Positions 51,308-59,990 of a DNA stretch of 64,000 nucleotides are shown piece after piece. Both the position numbers and the translations under genes were made by a program. The stretch comes from Cohnella cholangitidis (GTDB taxonomy: Bacteria; Bacillota; Bacilli; Paenibacillales; Paenibacillaceae): positions 3,211,501 through 3,275,500 of the forward strand of contig NZ_CP041969.1 of assembly GCF_014107495.1 (NCBI RefSeq), in the 5' to 3' direction. The notes beneath the pieces are model-generated. The model saw nothing but the letters and a program-made list of their open reading frames with translations. It was not told the DNA's origin and searched no databases. Every line of letters starts with the position of its first letter. Position 1 is the stretch's first letter.

Positions 51308-52072
51308 CTATTCGGAGGAGTCCTCGGCTTTCCCGTTCAGATGATTAAGAAATTGTATCGCCCGCGGAGATCGCGGGTTTTTGAGTACCTCTTCAGGCGT
51401 TCCTTGCTCAATGATGCGTCCGGCGTCCATGAGAAGAACGTGATCGGCTACGTCCGCGGCGAATTTCATTTCGTGCGTTACGATAGCCATCGTCATTCCT
51501 TCGGTAGCCAGCTGTTTCATAACCTTCAGTACTTCGCCGACCAATTCGGGATCAAGCGCGGACGTCGGTTCGTCGAATAACAAGACTTCGGGCTCTACGG
51601 CCATTGCCCGAGCAATGGCGACGCGTTGCTGTTGTCCCCCGGATAGTTTGTGCGGGTAGGAGTCGGCTTTGTCCGCGAGACCTACCTTGGCCAGCAGGGC
51701 TTCCGCTTTTTTCCGAGCTTCGTCCTTGTTCTTCTTCTGTACGGTAACTTGTCCCTCCATCACATTCTCAAGCGCCGTCATATGAGGGAATAAATTAAAC
51801 GATTGAAACACCATTCCCGTATTTTGGCGCAGAGCTATTATATCCTTCTGAGGGATTTTAGCGCGTTCGTGGAATTCGAAGCTGTTGTCCCCTAGCCTCA
51901 GCGATCCTTGGTCCGGCATCTCCAGCAAGTTAAAACAACGCAGCAGCGTTGTTTTGCCGGACCCGGAGGGACCGATGATGACAAGGACTTTACCCTTCGA
52001 TAGCGTGAGATCGACGCCCTTCAACACTTCCAGAGAACCGAATGATTTATGCAGTCCGCGAATTTCGATCAT
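51308..52072 (-). CDS. tcyC: Cystine-type amino-acid ABC transporter ATPase
   Basis: A 254-residue ATPase with Walker A VIIGPSGSGKTTLL, NTGMVFQSFNLFPHMT, signature LSGGQQQRVAIARAMA, LLFDEPTSALDP and VTHEMKFA. AAGGAGA lies before ATG 52072. It is the last gene of a three-gene operon whose binding protein resembles TcyA, so L-cystine is the likely substrate. Confidence 0.85.
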   Translation of the reverse strand: MIEIRGLHKSFGSLEVLKGVDLTLSKGKVLVIIGPSGSGKTTLLRCFNLLEMPDQGSLRLGDNSFEFHERAKIPQKDIIALRQNTGMVFQSFNLFPHMTALENVMEGQVTVQKKNKDEARKKAEALLAKVGLADKADSYPHKLSGGQQQRVAIARAMAVEPEVLLFDEPTSALDPELVGEVLKVMKQLATEGMTMAIVTHEMKFAADVADHVLLMDAGRIIEQGTPEEVLKNPRSPRAIQFLNHLNGKAEDSSE

Positions 52073-52084
52073 GGCACGGTCTCC

Positions 52085-52753
52085 TTAGCTGGCGGAGAAA
52101 CGTTCGAGACGCTTTTCCACGTAATTTTGCAAGACGGACAGAACGGTGCTGAACGCTAAATAAATGACGGCTACTTCGCAATAGACGACCATCGGTTCGT
52201 AGGTGGCGGCGGCAACCTGCTGCGCTTTCCTGAACATCTCGACATAGGTAATGATGGCTACCAGCGAAGTATCCTTCACGAGACTGATGAAGGCGTTGCC
52301 CAGCGGCGGAACGGATACTCGGGCGGCTTGGGGCAGAATAACGCGCCTAAGCGCCTGGGTGCGGGACATCCCAAGGGAATACGCAGCTTCCCATTGTCCC
52401 TTCTGCACGGACAAGATCGCCGCGCGCACGATTTCCGAGCAATAAGCTCCCACGCTCAAAGATAGCCCTATGACGGCAGACGTATACACGTTTAGCGTAA
52501 TTCCTACGCTAGGCAGACCATAGAAGATAATGAACAGCTGCACGAGCAACGGAGTTCCCCTAATGACCCACACGTAGAAGTCCGCGACCCATTTCAGAAT
52601 CTTGAGCGAGGACAACCGGACGAGCGCGGTAATAATGGCTAGCGTTAATCCTAACGCAAACGTGATTAACGTGAGCGGTATCGTATAAAGAACCCCTGCT
52701 TTAAGCAGGGGCCAGAAGGAGTCGAGCAAAATTTCGATTTGACGATCGTTCAT
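52085..52753 (-). CDS. tcyB: Cystine-type amino-acid ABC transporter permease
   Basis: A 222-residue HisM-type permease with five hydrophobic segments, VIRGTPLLVQLFIIFYGLPS, and the EAA loop EAAYSLGMSRTQALRRVILP near residue 130. It lies 12 bases upstream of the ATPase gene and 27 after the binding-protein gene. Confidence 0.85.
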   Translation of the reverse strand: MNDRQIEILLDSFWPLLKAGVLYTIPLTLITFALGLTLAIITALVRLSSLKILKWVADFYVWVIRGTPLLVQLFIIFYGLPSVGITLNVYTSAVIGLSLSVGAYCSEIVRAAILSVQKGQWEAAYSLGMSRTQALRRVILPQAARVSVPPLGNAFISLVKDTSLVAIITYVEMFRKAQQVAAATYEPMVVYCEVAVIYLAFSTVLSVLQNYVEKRLERFSAS

Positions 52754-52780
52754 CGTTCAGACATCCTTTGAACTTCGTTA

Positions 52781-53635
52781 TTATTTGGAAACGTCGGTAC
52801 CGAAGTATTTCTCGGAAATCTTCAGATACGTGCCGTCGCTCTTCATCGCGGCTAAAGCTTCATTGATCGCTTTGACCAATTCCTCGTTCCCTTTGCGAAT
52901 GAGCGCCGCGCTATGGGAGGCTTCGGAAGTTTCGTCTACGACTTTAATTTTCACGTCCGGCTTTTGCTTTTTCAGATCCAGGTAAGATAAACCGTCATTA
53001 ATAGTAGCATCTACGCGTTTCGTAAGCAACAGATCGATCGCTTGGTTGAAGCCGTCCGTGCCGACGATTTCGGCGCCGTTCTCTTTGGCAATGGCCGTCA
53101 GATTGCTCGTTAACGACTGAGCGGACTTCTTGCCCTTGAGATCGGCTAGCTTCGTGATCTCGGTGTTATCTTCGTGAACGAGCAGTACCGCTTTGGAAAC
53201 GATGTAAGGATCGGAAAAGTCGTATTTTTGCTTACGCTCGTCCGTAATCGAGACTTCATTGAATACGACGTCGAATCTCTTGGCGTCAAGTCCGGCGATA
53301 AGTCCGTCCCAAGGCGTCTCCAAAAATTCCGGTTCGACTCCCAGGCGTTTGCTGACCTCTTCCGCGATTTCCACGTCGAACCCGGTCAATTTCCCGTCCG
53401 CATCGTGGTAGGTGAACGGAGCGTACGTTCCTTCCGTGCCGATTTTGATTTTGCCGCTGGCTTTGATTTCATCGAGCGAGCTTTGCGCGGCGGGGCTGGA
53501 AGATTCCGTATTAGCCGCGGGCGCCGTAGGCGACGCGGAGCTCGAAGGCGAAGCGGAATTCGAATTGTTGCCGCACGCGGCGAGCAACACGACGGTTAGC
53601 GTAAGTAACAGTGTCAATAAACTTGTTCTTTTCAT
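52781..53635 (-). CDS. tcyA: Cystine-binding-type lipoprotein
   Basis: A 284-residue family 3 binding protein with lipobox VVLLAACGN (Cys about 21) and a Ser/Pro/Ala-rich linker. The mature part is strongly TcyA-like: KIKIGTEGTYAPFTYHDADG, LTGFDVEIAEEVSKRLGV, ETPWDGLIAGLDAKRFDVVF, and YDFSDPYIVS. It captures L-cystine or a related amino acid outside the membrane. It is the first gene of the operon, with GAGGGG before the ATG. Confidence 0.85.
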   Translation of the reverse strand: MKRTSLLTLLLTLTVVLLAACGNNSNSASPSSSASPTAPAANTESSSPAAQSSLDEIKASGKIKIGTEGTYAPFTYHDADGKLTGFDVEIAEEVSKRLGVEPEFLETPWDGLIAGLDAKRFDVVFNEVSITDERKQKYDFSDPYIVSKAVLLVHEDNTEITKLADLKGKKSAQSLTSNLTAIAKENGAEIVGTDGFNQAIDLLLTKRVDATINDGLSYLDLKKQKPDVKIKVVDETSEASHSAALIRKGNEELVKAINEALAAMKSDGTYLKISEKYFGTDVSK

Positions 53636-53694
53636 ACAAGTACCCCTCTTTCTCTCTATCCATTTATAATGTCTGACTTAGGCCAGTAAAATGT

Positions 53695-53723
53695 ATACTA
53701 CATGCACTTTCGACATTAGTCAA
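53695..53723 (-). promoter_or_regulatory. Sigma-A promoter of the cystine ABC operon
   Basis: On the minus strand TTGACT (53718-53723), a 17-base spacer and TAGTAT (53695-53700), about 60 bases before the binding-protein start. Confidence 0.6.
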
Positions 53724-53825
53724 CATTTATCCGATTAAATAACTAGGAATTAAATTTTGGATTTGTACAAAAATTCGATTGTTTTTGTCCATTGTGAGAG
53801 ATAATGCGCCAAGCTACAATTAGTA

Positions 53826-53844
53826 ATTGAGAATGAATCTCAAT
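53826..53844. promoter_or_regulatory. Fur box before the ferredoxin reductase gene
   Basis: ATTGAGAATGAATCTCAAT, a 19-bp dyad of the Gram-positive Fur type, 37 bases before the start codon. Confidence 0.8.
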
Positions 53845-53881
53845 ATCAAACGGAAATCATATAGCATTGGGGGAGTCCGAA

Positions 53882-54919
53882 GTGGCAGAGCCATTGGAAT
53901 TGTATGACTTAACGATTATAGGCGGCGGCCCTGCGGGGATGTACGCTTCTTTCTATAGCGGAATGCGCGACCTGAAGACGAAACTGATCGAAGCGAAGGA
54001 AGAGTTGGGCGGACGCATGCTCATCTATCCAGAGAAAATGATATGGGACGTAGGAGGGTTTGCTCCGATCGCGTGCGAGAAGCTCATTGCCCAGCTTGCC
54101 CATCAGGCAGCGATCTTCGATCCGACCCTCGTCTTCGGGCAGCAAATCACCGGGTTAGAGCGACGGGGAGACGGAACTTACGTGCTCGTGGCCGAATCGG
54201 GCGAAAGGCATTGGACGCGAACCGTCATTCTCGCTCTCGGCCGGGGTATTCTGAAGATGGCGAAGCTGGACATCGAAGGCGCCGAGCGCTACGAGATCAC
54301 GAACCTGCACTATACCGTACAGGAGTTGGAGCCGTTCCGCGGCAAGCGGGTATTGATATCCGGCGGCGGTAATTCGGCGGTGGATTGGGCCAACGAGCTG
54401 GAGCCGATAGCGGGCAGCGTAACGGTCGTGCATCGCCGCAATCAATTCGGCGGCCACGAGAAGAACATTGATCGAATGAAGTCGTCTTCCGTTGATGTGC
54501 GGACGCCTTACGCTCTTACACAGTTGTATAGCGGGGACGGCGAGGCAATCGATAAAGTTACGGTCAGCAATGTGGATACTGGCGAGACCGAGCAGTTGGA
54601 AGTCGACGCCATTGTCGTTAACCACGGCTTGCAGTCCGATTTTACCGGGATCAAAGACTGGGGACTGAATATGAACGAATGGAACGTGTTCGCCAGCGGC
54701 AAGCTGGAGACGAACCTTCCGGGCATATTCGCCGCCGGCGACTTCGCGGACTATTCAAGTAAAGTCAACTTGATTGCCGGAGCGTTCTCGGATGCCGTGT
54801 TAGCGGTTAACAGCGCGAAATTGTACATGGACCCGGAAGCGCCGCGGGCGGCTTACGTCTCTTCGCACAACGATCGGTTCAAAGAGAAGAACCGGGAGCT
54901 TGGCGTGAACGAAGAATAG
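53882..54919 (+). CDS. Ferredoxin/flavodoxin-NADP+ reductase (YcgT/YumC type)
   Basis: A 345-residue thioredoxin-reductase-like flavoprotein. The FAD site is [18 protein letters not shown] at the N-terminus, the NADPH site is [16 protein letters not shown] near 165, and the second FAD motif is [11 protein letters not shown] near 290. The redox CxxC of thioredoxin reductase is absent, which defines this reductase group. It supplies reduced ferredoxin/flavodoxin, useful for iron release from siderophores. GTG 53882 has GGGGGAG 6 bases before it. A Fur box precedes it, and its 3' end overlaps the convergent AraC gene by 41 bases. Confidence 0.88.
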   Translation: MAEPLELYDLTIIGGGPAGMYASFYSGMRDLKTKLIEAKEELGGRMLIYPEKMIWDVGGFAPIACEKLIAQLAHQAAIFDPTLVFGQQITGLERRGDGTYVLVAESGERHWTRTVILALGRGILKMAKLDIEGAERYEITNLHYTVQELEPFRGKRVLISGGGNSAVDWANELEPIAGSVTVVHRRNQFGGHEKNIDRMKSSSVDVRTPYALTQLYSGDGEAIDKVTVSNVDTGETEQLEVDAIVVNHGLQSDFTGIKDWGLNMNEWNVFASGKLETNLPGIFAAGDFADYSSKVNLIAGAFSDAVLAVNSAKLYMDPEAPRAAYVSSHNDRFKEKNRELGVNEE

Positions 54920-56492
54920 GGGGCAAGGCATCGAGCAGCCTCTCCCGGGTCATGGCATCGCCGTAGTTCCATTTCTCGGCTTCCACGACGTGAATGCGTC
55001 CGTTGCGGACGGCGGGGAGACTGCGCCAGAGAGCGCTGCTCATCATTTCCTCCATGGCTTTTCTCGATTCGTCCTTCTCCGGTATGAGCATAAAGATTCG
55101 GTCCCCCGCATAAGCTGGCAATCCTGCCGCGGAGATTTCCTCAAACCCTTTGCCGGCATCCAACACCTCTCGGATCTTATCTACCGGCTGAAAGCCGGAA
55201 GGATGATAGAGCACGGAAGAGAGTCCGGACGCCCCCATGACGAATAGGCGTCTGCCGTGATCATAGATGAATACGGATGCCGTCTCGCCGGGTTTAATCG
55301 TCGTTCGAAGCTGCTTCCATAGGATGTCCGCTTTGGCATTGTACGTCTTCAGCCATTGTTCGGCTTCCCGTTTTTTGCCGAGCCAATTGCCGAGCGTATG
55401 CAAGCGATTGTCGAGCGGCGCGAAGGAGTTGAACGTCACGGTAGGGGCGACCTTCGAAATTTTGTTGTATTGCTTCTCGTCGGAGCTCGCCAGAATAATC
55501 AAATCGGGCTTCAGCGACTCCAATTGCTCCGGATGGATGGAATTGCCCACCGCTTCAATGCCAAGCGCAAGCAAGTCTCCGAATGTTTCCCCGTAATAAA
55601 TGATCCTTTGAGGCTGAGCGGGGATCTCCACCTCGTGGCCTGTCCAATCCCTTACCCGAGTCGTATTGCAGATATAGCGAGAATATTGTTTGGGCGTCAT
55701 GCCCGTCGTCTGGCGAAAGCGGCGGTTGAAATAGTATTCGTCGGCGAAGCCGACCCGGCGGGCGATCTCCCGCAAGGGGGCATTCGAATGAAGCAGCAAT
55801 TCCTTGGAACGGTTTATACGCAGCTCGGTTAAGTAGTCGAGCGGTTTCTTGCCGGTTAATTCCTGAAAGATCGGAGTGTACTGCCAATAGGGTACATTGG
55901 CTAATTGGGCAAGCTTCTTGACGGTGATATTATGCGTGTAATTGCTCCGCATGTATTGGATGGTGCCTTCGACCGATCGCGTAGAGTTGAATTGGCGATC
56001 GGAACGAAGGTTTTGTTCGACCAGAAAGCCGAGCAGCTCCTGAAACCGGATGCGCTGTTTGAAGGATTCGATCTCGTAACTATTGCGGCTTCCTTCATAT
56101 AGCTCCTCCGCCAGCCGGACGAACCGGGTGAACGGATAAGCCGATAGTTCATGGCGGTCGGTCAGGATGTTGCCGGTATACGTTTCGTGACGGGAGTCGC
56201 CAATTCTTATCGCGGCAAACGTAATCCGGTAGAAGCTGACGGCGTTGTCGTATTCGTTGTCGATACGATACGATGTGCCCGGGGACAACAAAAAACATTT
56301 ATCCGCGGTATATCGGACGGAGCTGTCGTTCAGACTCAAGCTGCCCGTTCCGGTCGTAATAATCAGGAGCGTGTGAAGTTCGGCCGTTAGCCGTTCGGAG
56401 CTCCATCCGACGGGACGGACGTTCAGCTCTATGCCCATCATATGAAAAAGCAAGGAACGAAGCGGAGCGAAAGATGACGTCTGGAGAACCAT
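54879..56492 (-). CDS. AraC regulator fused to a siderophore-binding domain (Btr-like)
   Basis: A 537-residue fusion. Residues about 1-160 form an AraC-type cupin sensor. Two HTH motifs follow ([39 protein letters not shown]). The C-terminal 270 residues are a FecB/FhuD-type binding domain ([48 protein letters not shown]). This matches B. subtilis Btr, which binds ferric bacillibactin inside the cell and activates uptake genes. The binding domain is clearly paralogous to the adjacent extracellular binding protein, so both probably see the same siderophore. A Fur box lies 22 bases upstream. Confidence 0.9.
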   Translation of the reverse strand: MVLQTSSFAPLRSLLFHMMGIELNVRPVGWSSERLTAELHTLLIITTGTGSLSLNDSSVRYTADKCFLLSPGTSYRIDNEYDNAVSFYRITFAAIRIGDSRHETYTGNILTDRHELSAYPFTRFVRLAEELYEGSRNSYEIESFKQRIRFQELLGFLVEQNLRSDRQFNSTRSVEGTIQYMRSNYTHNITVKKLAQLANVPYWQYTPIFQELTGKKPLDYLTELRINRSKELLLHSNAPLREIARRVGFADEYYFNRRFRQTTGMTPKQYSRYICNTTRVRDWTGHEVEIPAQPQRIIYYGETFGDLLALGIEAVGNSIHPEQLESLKPDLIILASSDEKQYNKISKVAPTVTFNSFAPLDNRLHTLGNWLGKKREAEQWLKTYNAKADILWKQLRTTIKPGETASVFIYDHGRRLFVMGASGLSSVLYHPSGFQPVDKIREVLDAGKGFEEISAAGLPAYAGDRIFMLIPEKDESRKAMEEMMSSALWRSLPAVRNGRIHVVEAEKWNYGDAMTRERLLDALPPILRSRQAPGSSL

Positions 56493-56513
56493 CTGCAAGT
56501 ATCCCTTCCCTCA

Positions 56514-56532
56514 ATTGAGAATGATTATCAAT
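56514..56532. promoter_or_regulatory. Fur box before the AraC-SBP regulator gene
   Basis: ATTGAGAATGATTATCAAT, a 19-bp Fur site. Confidence 0.8.
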
Positions 56533-56615
56533 TAACTCCATTATATTCAATCAAAAGAAGCTTTTCAACGATTGCTTGAAAAGCTTCCTAAGTGTTTAGC
56601 CATTAAAGAGCTCTA

Positions 56616-57635
56616 TTATTTGGAGAGCATTTTCGGCAATTCCTGCAACAACCATTCCCTAGTGATGGCGTCGCTGCCGGATTTAATGATATCTATCGTA
56701 TAGACTTGGTTATTTTTGACCGCGGGCAAGCCGAGCCAGATGTTGCTTTTGAACATTTCCTCGGTTGATTTCTGCGCCTCTTCCGAATCCGGAGTCAGGA
56801 TGAAGATTCGATCTCCCGCATAGTCCGGCAGCGCCTCCAAGGAAATTTGCTCGAATCCGGTGTTGGCGTCCAATACTTTCTGAATCGGAGCGGTCGCTTT
56901 GAAGCCGTTCTGCTCGTATAGCACTTGCGACAGCCCCGTGCGCGCCATGACGAATAATCGGTCGCCGGGATAATACGTGAAGACGGAAGCCGTCTCGCCC
57001 GGTTTCATTCCTGCGGCTTGCAGCGTTTGCCACATAGCTTCCGCTTTGGCGTTATACTCTGCAAGCCACGTTTCCGCTTCTTGTTTTTTGCCGATGATAT
57101 CGCCCAATACCGGCAGACGCTCATTCAACGGGGCGAACGTATCGAAGGTCACCGTAGGCGCGATTTTTGAAAGCTGCTCGTACAGCTTCTCGTCCGTGTT
57201 CGCTATTAGAATCAAGTCAGGCTGCAGATTCAACGTTTTCTCAAGATTGATCGGAAAACCGACGTCTTCGATGCTCGCCAATCGGTCGCCGTATACGGAT
57301 TTCTTGTTCCATTCTTTGTCCGTGCCGACCGCATCGACGCCAAGGGCTAACAAATCGCTGAATGTCTCTCCCGAGAAAACGATGCGTTTAGGAGCAACAG
57401 GGATTTCTGCCTCGCGTCCCATATAGTCCGTATATTCGCGCGTAGCCGAAGCGGCTTCCTCGGAGTTTTCAGCCGACTGCTGCGAAGGGAGCGGAGTTTC
57501 GATCTGCTGGGTATTGCCGTTGCTCGCTTGCGGCGCGGTCGCTTGCTTTTCGGAATTGTTGCCGCAAGCCAGCAGCAACATCGACATTAAGGTAATTACG
57601 CTTAATACATAAGTGGTTTTCTTTGCCTGTCTCAT
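56616..57635 (-). CDS. Iron-siderophore ABC transporter binding lipoprotein
   Basis: A 339-residue class III binding protein. The lipobox MLLLACGN puts the lipidated Cys at about residue 24. The mature domain contains PKRIVFSGETFSDLLALGVDAVG, LQPDLILIAN, ASVFTYYPGDRLFVM and YAGDRIFIL. It delivers the ferric siderophore to the FecCD permeases encoded divergently upstream. ATG 57635 is placed by GGAGGAAG. A perfect Fur consensus lies in the promoter. Confidence 0.92.
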   Translation of the reverse strand: MRQAKKTTYVLSVITLMSMLLLACGNNSEKQATAPQASNGNTQQIETPLPSQQSAENSEEAASATREYTDYMGREAEIPVAPKRIVFSGETFSDLLALGVDAVGTDKEWNKKSVYGDRLASIEDVGFPINLEKTLNLQPDLILIANTDEKLYEQLSKIAPTVTFDTFAPLNERLPVLGDIIGKKQEAETWLAEYNAKAEAMWQTLQAAGMKPGETASVFTYYPGDRLFVMARTGLSQVLYEQNGFKATAPIQKVLDANTGFEQISLEALPDYAGDRIFILTPDSEEAQKSTEEMFKSNIWLGLPAVKNNQVYTIDIIKSGSDAITREWLLQELPKMLSK

Positions 57636-57669
57636 CGTTTCTTCCTCCAACATGATTGCTTAAAATTTA

Positions 57670-57688
57670 GATAATGATTATCATTATC
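57670..57688. promoter_or_regulatory. Perfect consensus Fur box
   Basis: GATAATGATTATCATTATC, identical to the classical 19-bp Fur consensus, 35 bases before the binding-protein gene (minus strand). Confidence 0.9.
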
Positions 57689-57825
57689 AATAAATTTCAT
57701 CATAAAGGGTTTCGAAAGGTTGCTCAATGGAGAAACAAAATGTCCGTATTTGAATTTGTACAAGAAAACAATCACGTTTGTCCATTGTCACTTAATTGAC
57801 TAGTGACCTACAATTTACGGGTGCA

Positions 57826-57844
57826 ATTGAGAATGAATCTCATA
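57826..57844. promoter_or_regulatory. Fur box before the FecCD permease operon
   Basis: ATTGAGAATGAATCTCATA, 42 bases before the start of the first permease gene. Confidence 0.75.
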
Positions 57845-57885
57845 TGGCGAAATAAAATTCATCATGGTTTACAAGGATGGTCCGA

Positions 57886-58938
57886 ATGAGTCAGACAGGT
57901 ACAGGCAACGAAGAAACGGCCTTAAAGGCTGCTAAATTCCATTCCCGTCCATGGACAGCGACATTAATCTTAATCGGCGGGCTCTTTGCTCTGCTGTTCG
58001 GAATTGCTCTCTCCATATCGTTCGGGGCCAAGGACATTAAGCTGTATACCGTATGGGAAGCGGTATTCCAGTTCAACCCCGAAATTACGAATCATCAGAT
58101 CATTCAAGAGCTCAGGCTGCCGCGCGTGCTTGGCGGAGCTATGGTCGGGGCTTGCTTCGCCGTGTCCGGGGCGATCATGCAAGGAATGACGCGCAACCCG
58201 TTAGCCGATTCCGGCTTGCTGGGGATCAATGCCGGAGCCGGGTTCGTGCTTGCTCTCTGTTTTGCTTTTTTTCCGGGTCTACCCTTCATGTACCTCATTA
58301 TGTATTCCTTCGTAGGCGCAGGCGTTGGCGCGGGACTCGTGTACGGGGTCGGTTCGTTGGCCAAAGGCGGATTGACCCCGGTACGGCTGGTGCTGGCAGG
58401 GGCGGCGCTAAGCGCGATGCTGTCTGCACTTAGCGAAGGGGTCGCGCTGTATTTCGAAATCGGTCAAGACTTGGCGTTCTGGTATGCGGGAGGGGTAGCG
58501 GGCACGAAATGGTACCAGCTTAAAATCATGTTTCCTTGGATTGCGGCAGCGATCGCCGGGGCCATTGCGATATCCCGTTCCATTACTTTGCTTAGCCTAG
58601 GCGACGACGTGGCGAGAGGATTAGGGCAACGTACGGCATTCGTGAAACTGGCGGGAACCCTCATCACGTTGGTTCTGGCGGGAGCCGCCGTTTCCATTGT
58701 CGGCGCGGTCGGATTCGTCGGACTCATTATTCCTCATTTGACCCGATACTTGGTCGGCGTCGATTATCGCTGGATCATTCCCTGCGCGGCGGTGCTGGGC
58801 AGCTTGTTAGTCGTGCTTGCCGACTTGGCGGCCAGAATGATCAATCCGCCGTACGAGACGCCGGTCGGAGCGCTGATTGCGCTCATCGGCGTACCGCTGT
58901 TCTTGTATTTGGCGCGTAAGGAAAGGAGGGAGCTCTAA
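57886..58938 (+). CDS. FecCD-family iron-siderophore permease, subunit 1
   Basis: A 350-residue permease with about nine to ten membrane segments. FecCD motifs are LRLPRVLGGAMVGACFAVSGAIMQGMTRNPLADSGLLG-type (LPRVL, NPLADSGLLGINAGAG), ARGLGQR and VGFVGLIIPHLTRYLVG. ATG 57886 is preferred (AAGG 9 bases upstream). It is followed after 2 bases by the second permease, with which it forms the channel. No cognate ATPase gene is in the cluster, as in feu-type systems that borrow YusV. Confidence 0.92.
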   Translation: MSQTGTGNEETALKAAKFHSRPWTATLILIGGLFALLFGIALSISFGAKDIKLYTVWEAVFQFNPEITNHQIIQELRLPRVLGGAMVGACFAVSGAIMQGMTRNPLADSGLLGINAGAGFVLALCFAFFPGLPFMYLIMYSFVGAGVGAGLVYGVGSLAKGGLTPVRLVLAGAALSAMLSALSEGVALYFEIGQDLAFWYAGGVAGTKWYQLKIMFPWIAAAIAGAIAISRSITLLSLGDDVARGLGQRTAFVKLAGTLITLVLAGAAVSIVGAVGFVGLIIPHLTRYLVGVDYRWIIPCAAVLGSLLVVLADLAARMINPPYETPVGALIALIGVPLFLYLARKERREL

Positions 58939-58940
58939 TC

Positions 58941-59975
58941 ATGGAAGCTCTATCGTCGCTTGCCGCCGAAAGCCGCAAAAGAAAACGGAATGTCACGGTG
59001 TTGGTTGTATTCGGAGTATTGATTCTAATTGCCTTTGTCATCAGCATGAACACCGGCTACATCAAGCTTAGCCCGCTGGACCTCATGAAGACGCTGTTCG
59101 GCATGGGAACGCAGAAGCAATCCCTTATTCTGTTCGATTTCCGGTTGCCGCGCATTGTGATCTCGGTCCTCATAGGCGCGGGGCTTGCCGTATCCGGGTG
59201 CGTGTTGCAGGGGATCTCGCGCAATTCGCTTGCCGACCCCGGCATTCTGGGAATTAACGCGGGAGCCGGACTGACCGTGATGCTCTTTATTTCGTTCTAC
59301 CCGTCGACAACCGCAGCCCCTGTATATCTGTTGCCGCTGCTGGCACTCGTCGGCGCGGGATTAACGGCAGCGCTCATCTATACGCTGGCGTATAAGCGGC
59401 ATCAAGGATTGTTGCCTATCCGATTAATCCTGACCGGAATAGCGGTGGCTGCAGGAATCAGCGCGGCGACGATCGTGCTGACGCTCCGATTGAGCCCGGA
59501 GAAATACCAGACCGTCGCCACTTGGATGGCGGGCAGCATCTGGGGGACCAACTGGAAGTTCGTATTGGCGTTGCTGCCATGGATCATAGTGCTGCTGCCT
59601 TTCGTGTTCTACAAAGCTCGCGTAATGAACGCGCTGAATTTGGGCGACCAGATCGCGACCGGTCTCGGCGCCCCCGTGGAGAAAGAAAGATTAGTGCTGC
59701 TCGCCGCGGCCGTAGGTTTAGCCGGATCATGCGTCGCCGTGAGCGGAGGAATCGGCTTCGTAGGGCTGATCGCGCCCCATCTGGCGCGTCGTCTAGTCGG
59801 ATCGAAGCATCAGATTCTTCTTCCTGCCTCCGCGCTAGCCGGATCGTTATTGGTGATTACGGCGGACACGATCGGACGCTGGATTTTGCAGCCCTCCGAG
59901 GTGCCGACGGGGATCGTAGTCGCGGTTATCGGTGCCCCTTATTTCTTGTACTTGCTTGTCAAAACAAAATCTTAA
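58941..59975 (+). CDS. FecCD-family iron-siderophore permease, subunit 2
   Basis: A 344-residue permease with FRLPRIVISVLIGAGLAVSG, RNSLADPGILGINAGAG, TGLGAPVEK and IGFVGLIAPHLARRLVG. It pairs with subunit 1 as a heterodimeric channel. The downstream ABC exporter gene begins 15 bases after its stop. Confidence 0.92.
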   Translation: MEALSSLAAESRKRKRNVTVLVVFGVLILIAFVISMNTGYIKLSPLDLMKTLFGMGTQKQSLILFDFRLPRIVISVLIGAGLAVSGCVLQGISRNSLADPGILGINAGAGLTVMLFISFYPSTTAAPVYLLPLLALVGAGLTAALIYTLAYKRHQGLLPIRLILTGIAVAAGISAATIVLTLRLSPEKYQTVATWMAGSIWGTNWKFVLALLPWIIVLLPFVFYKARVMNALNLGDQIATGLGAPVEKERLVLLAAAVGLAGSCVAVSGGIGFVGLIAPHLARRLVGSKHQILLPASALAGSLLVITADTIGRWILQPSEVPTGIVVAVIGAPYFLYLLVKTKS

Positions 59976-59990
59976 GGAGTGGGACGGAAA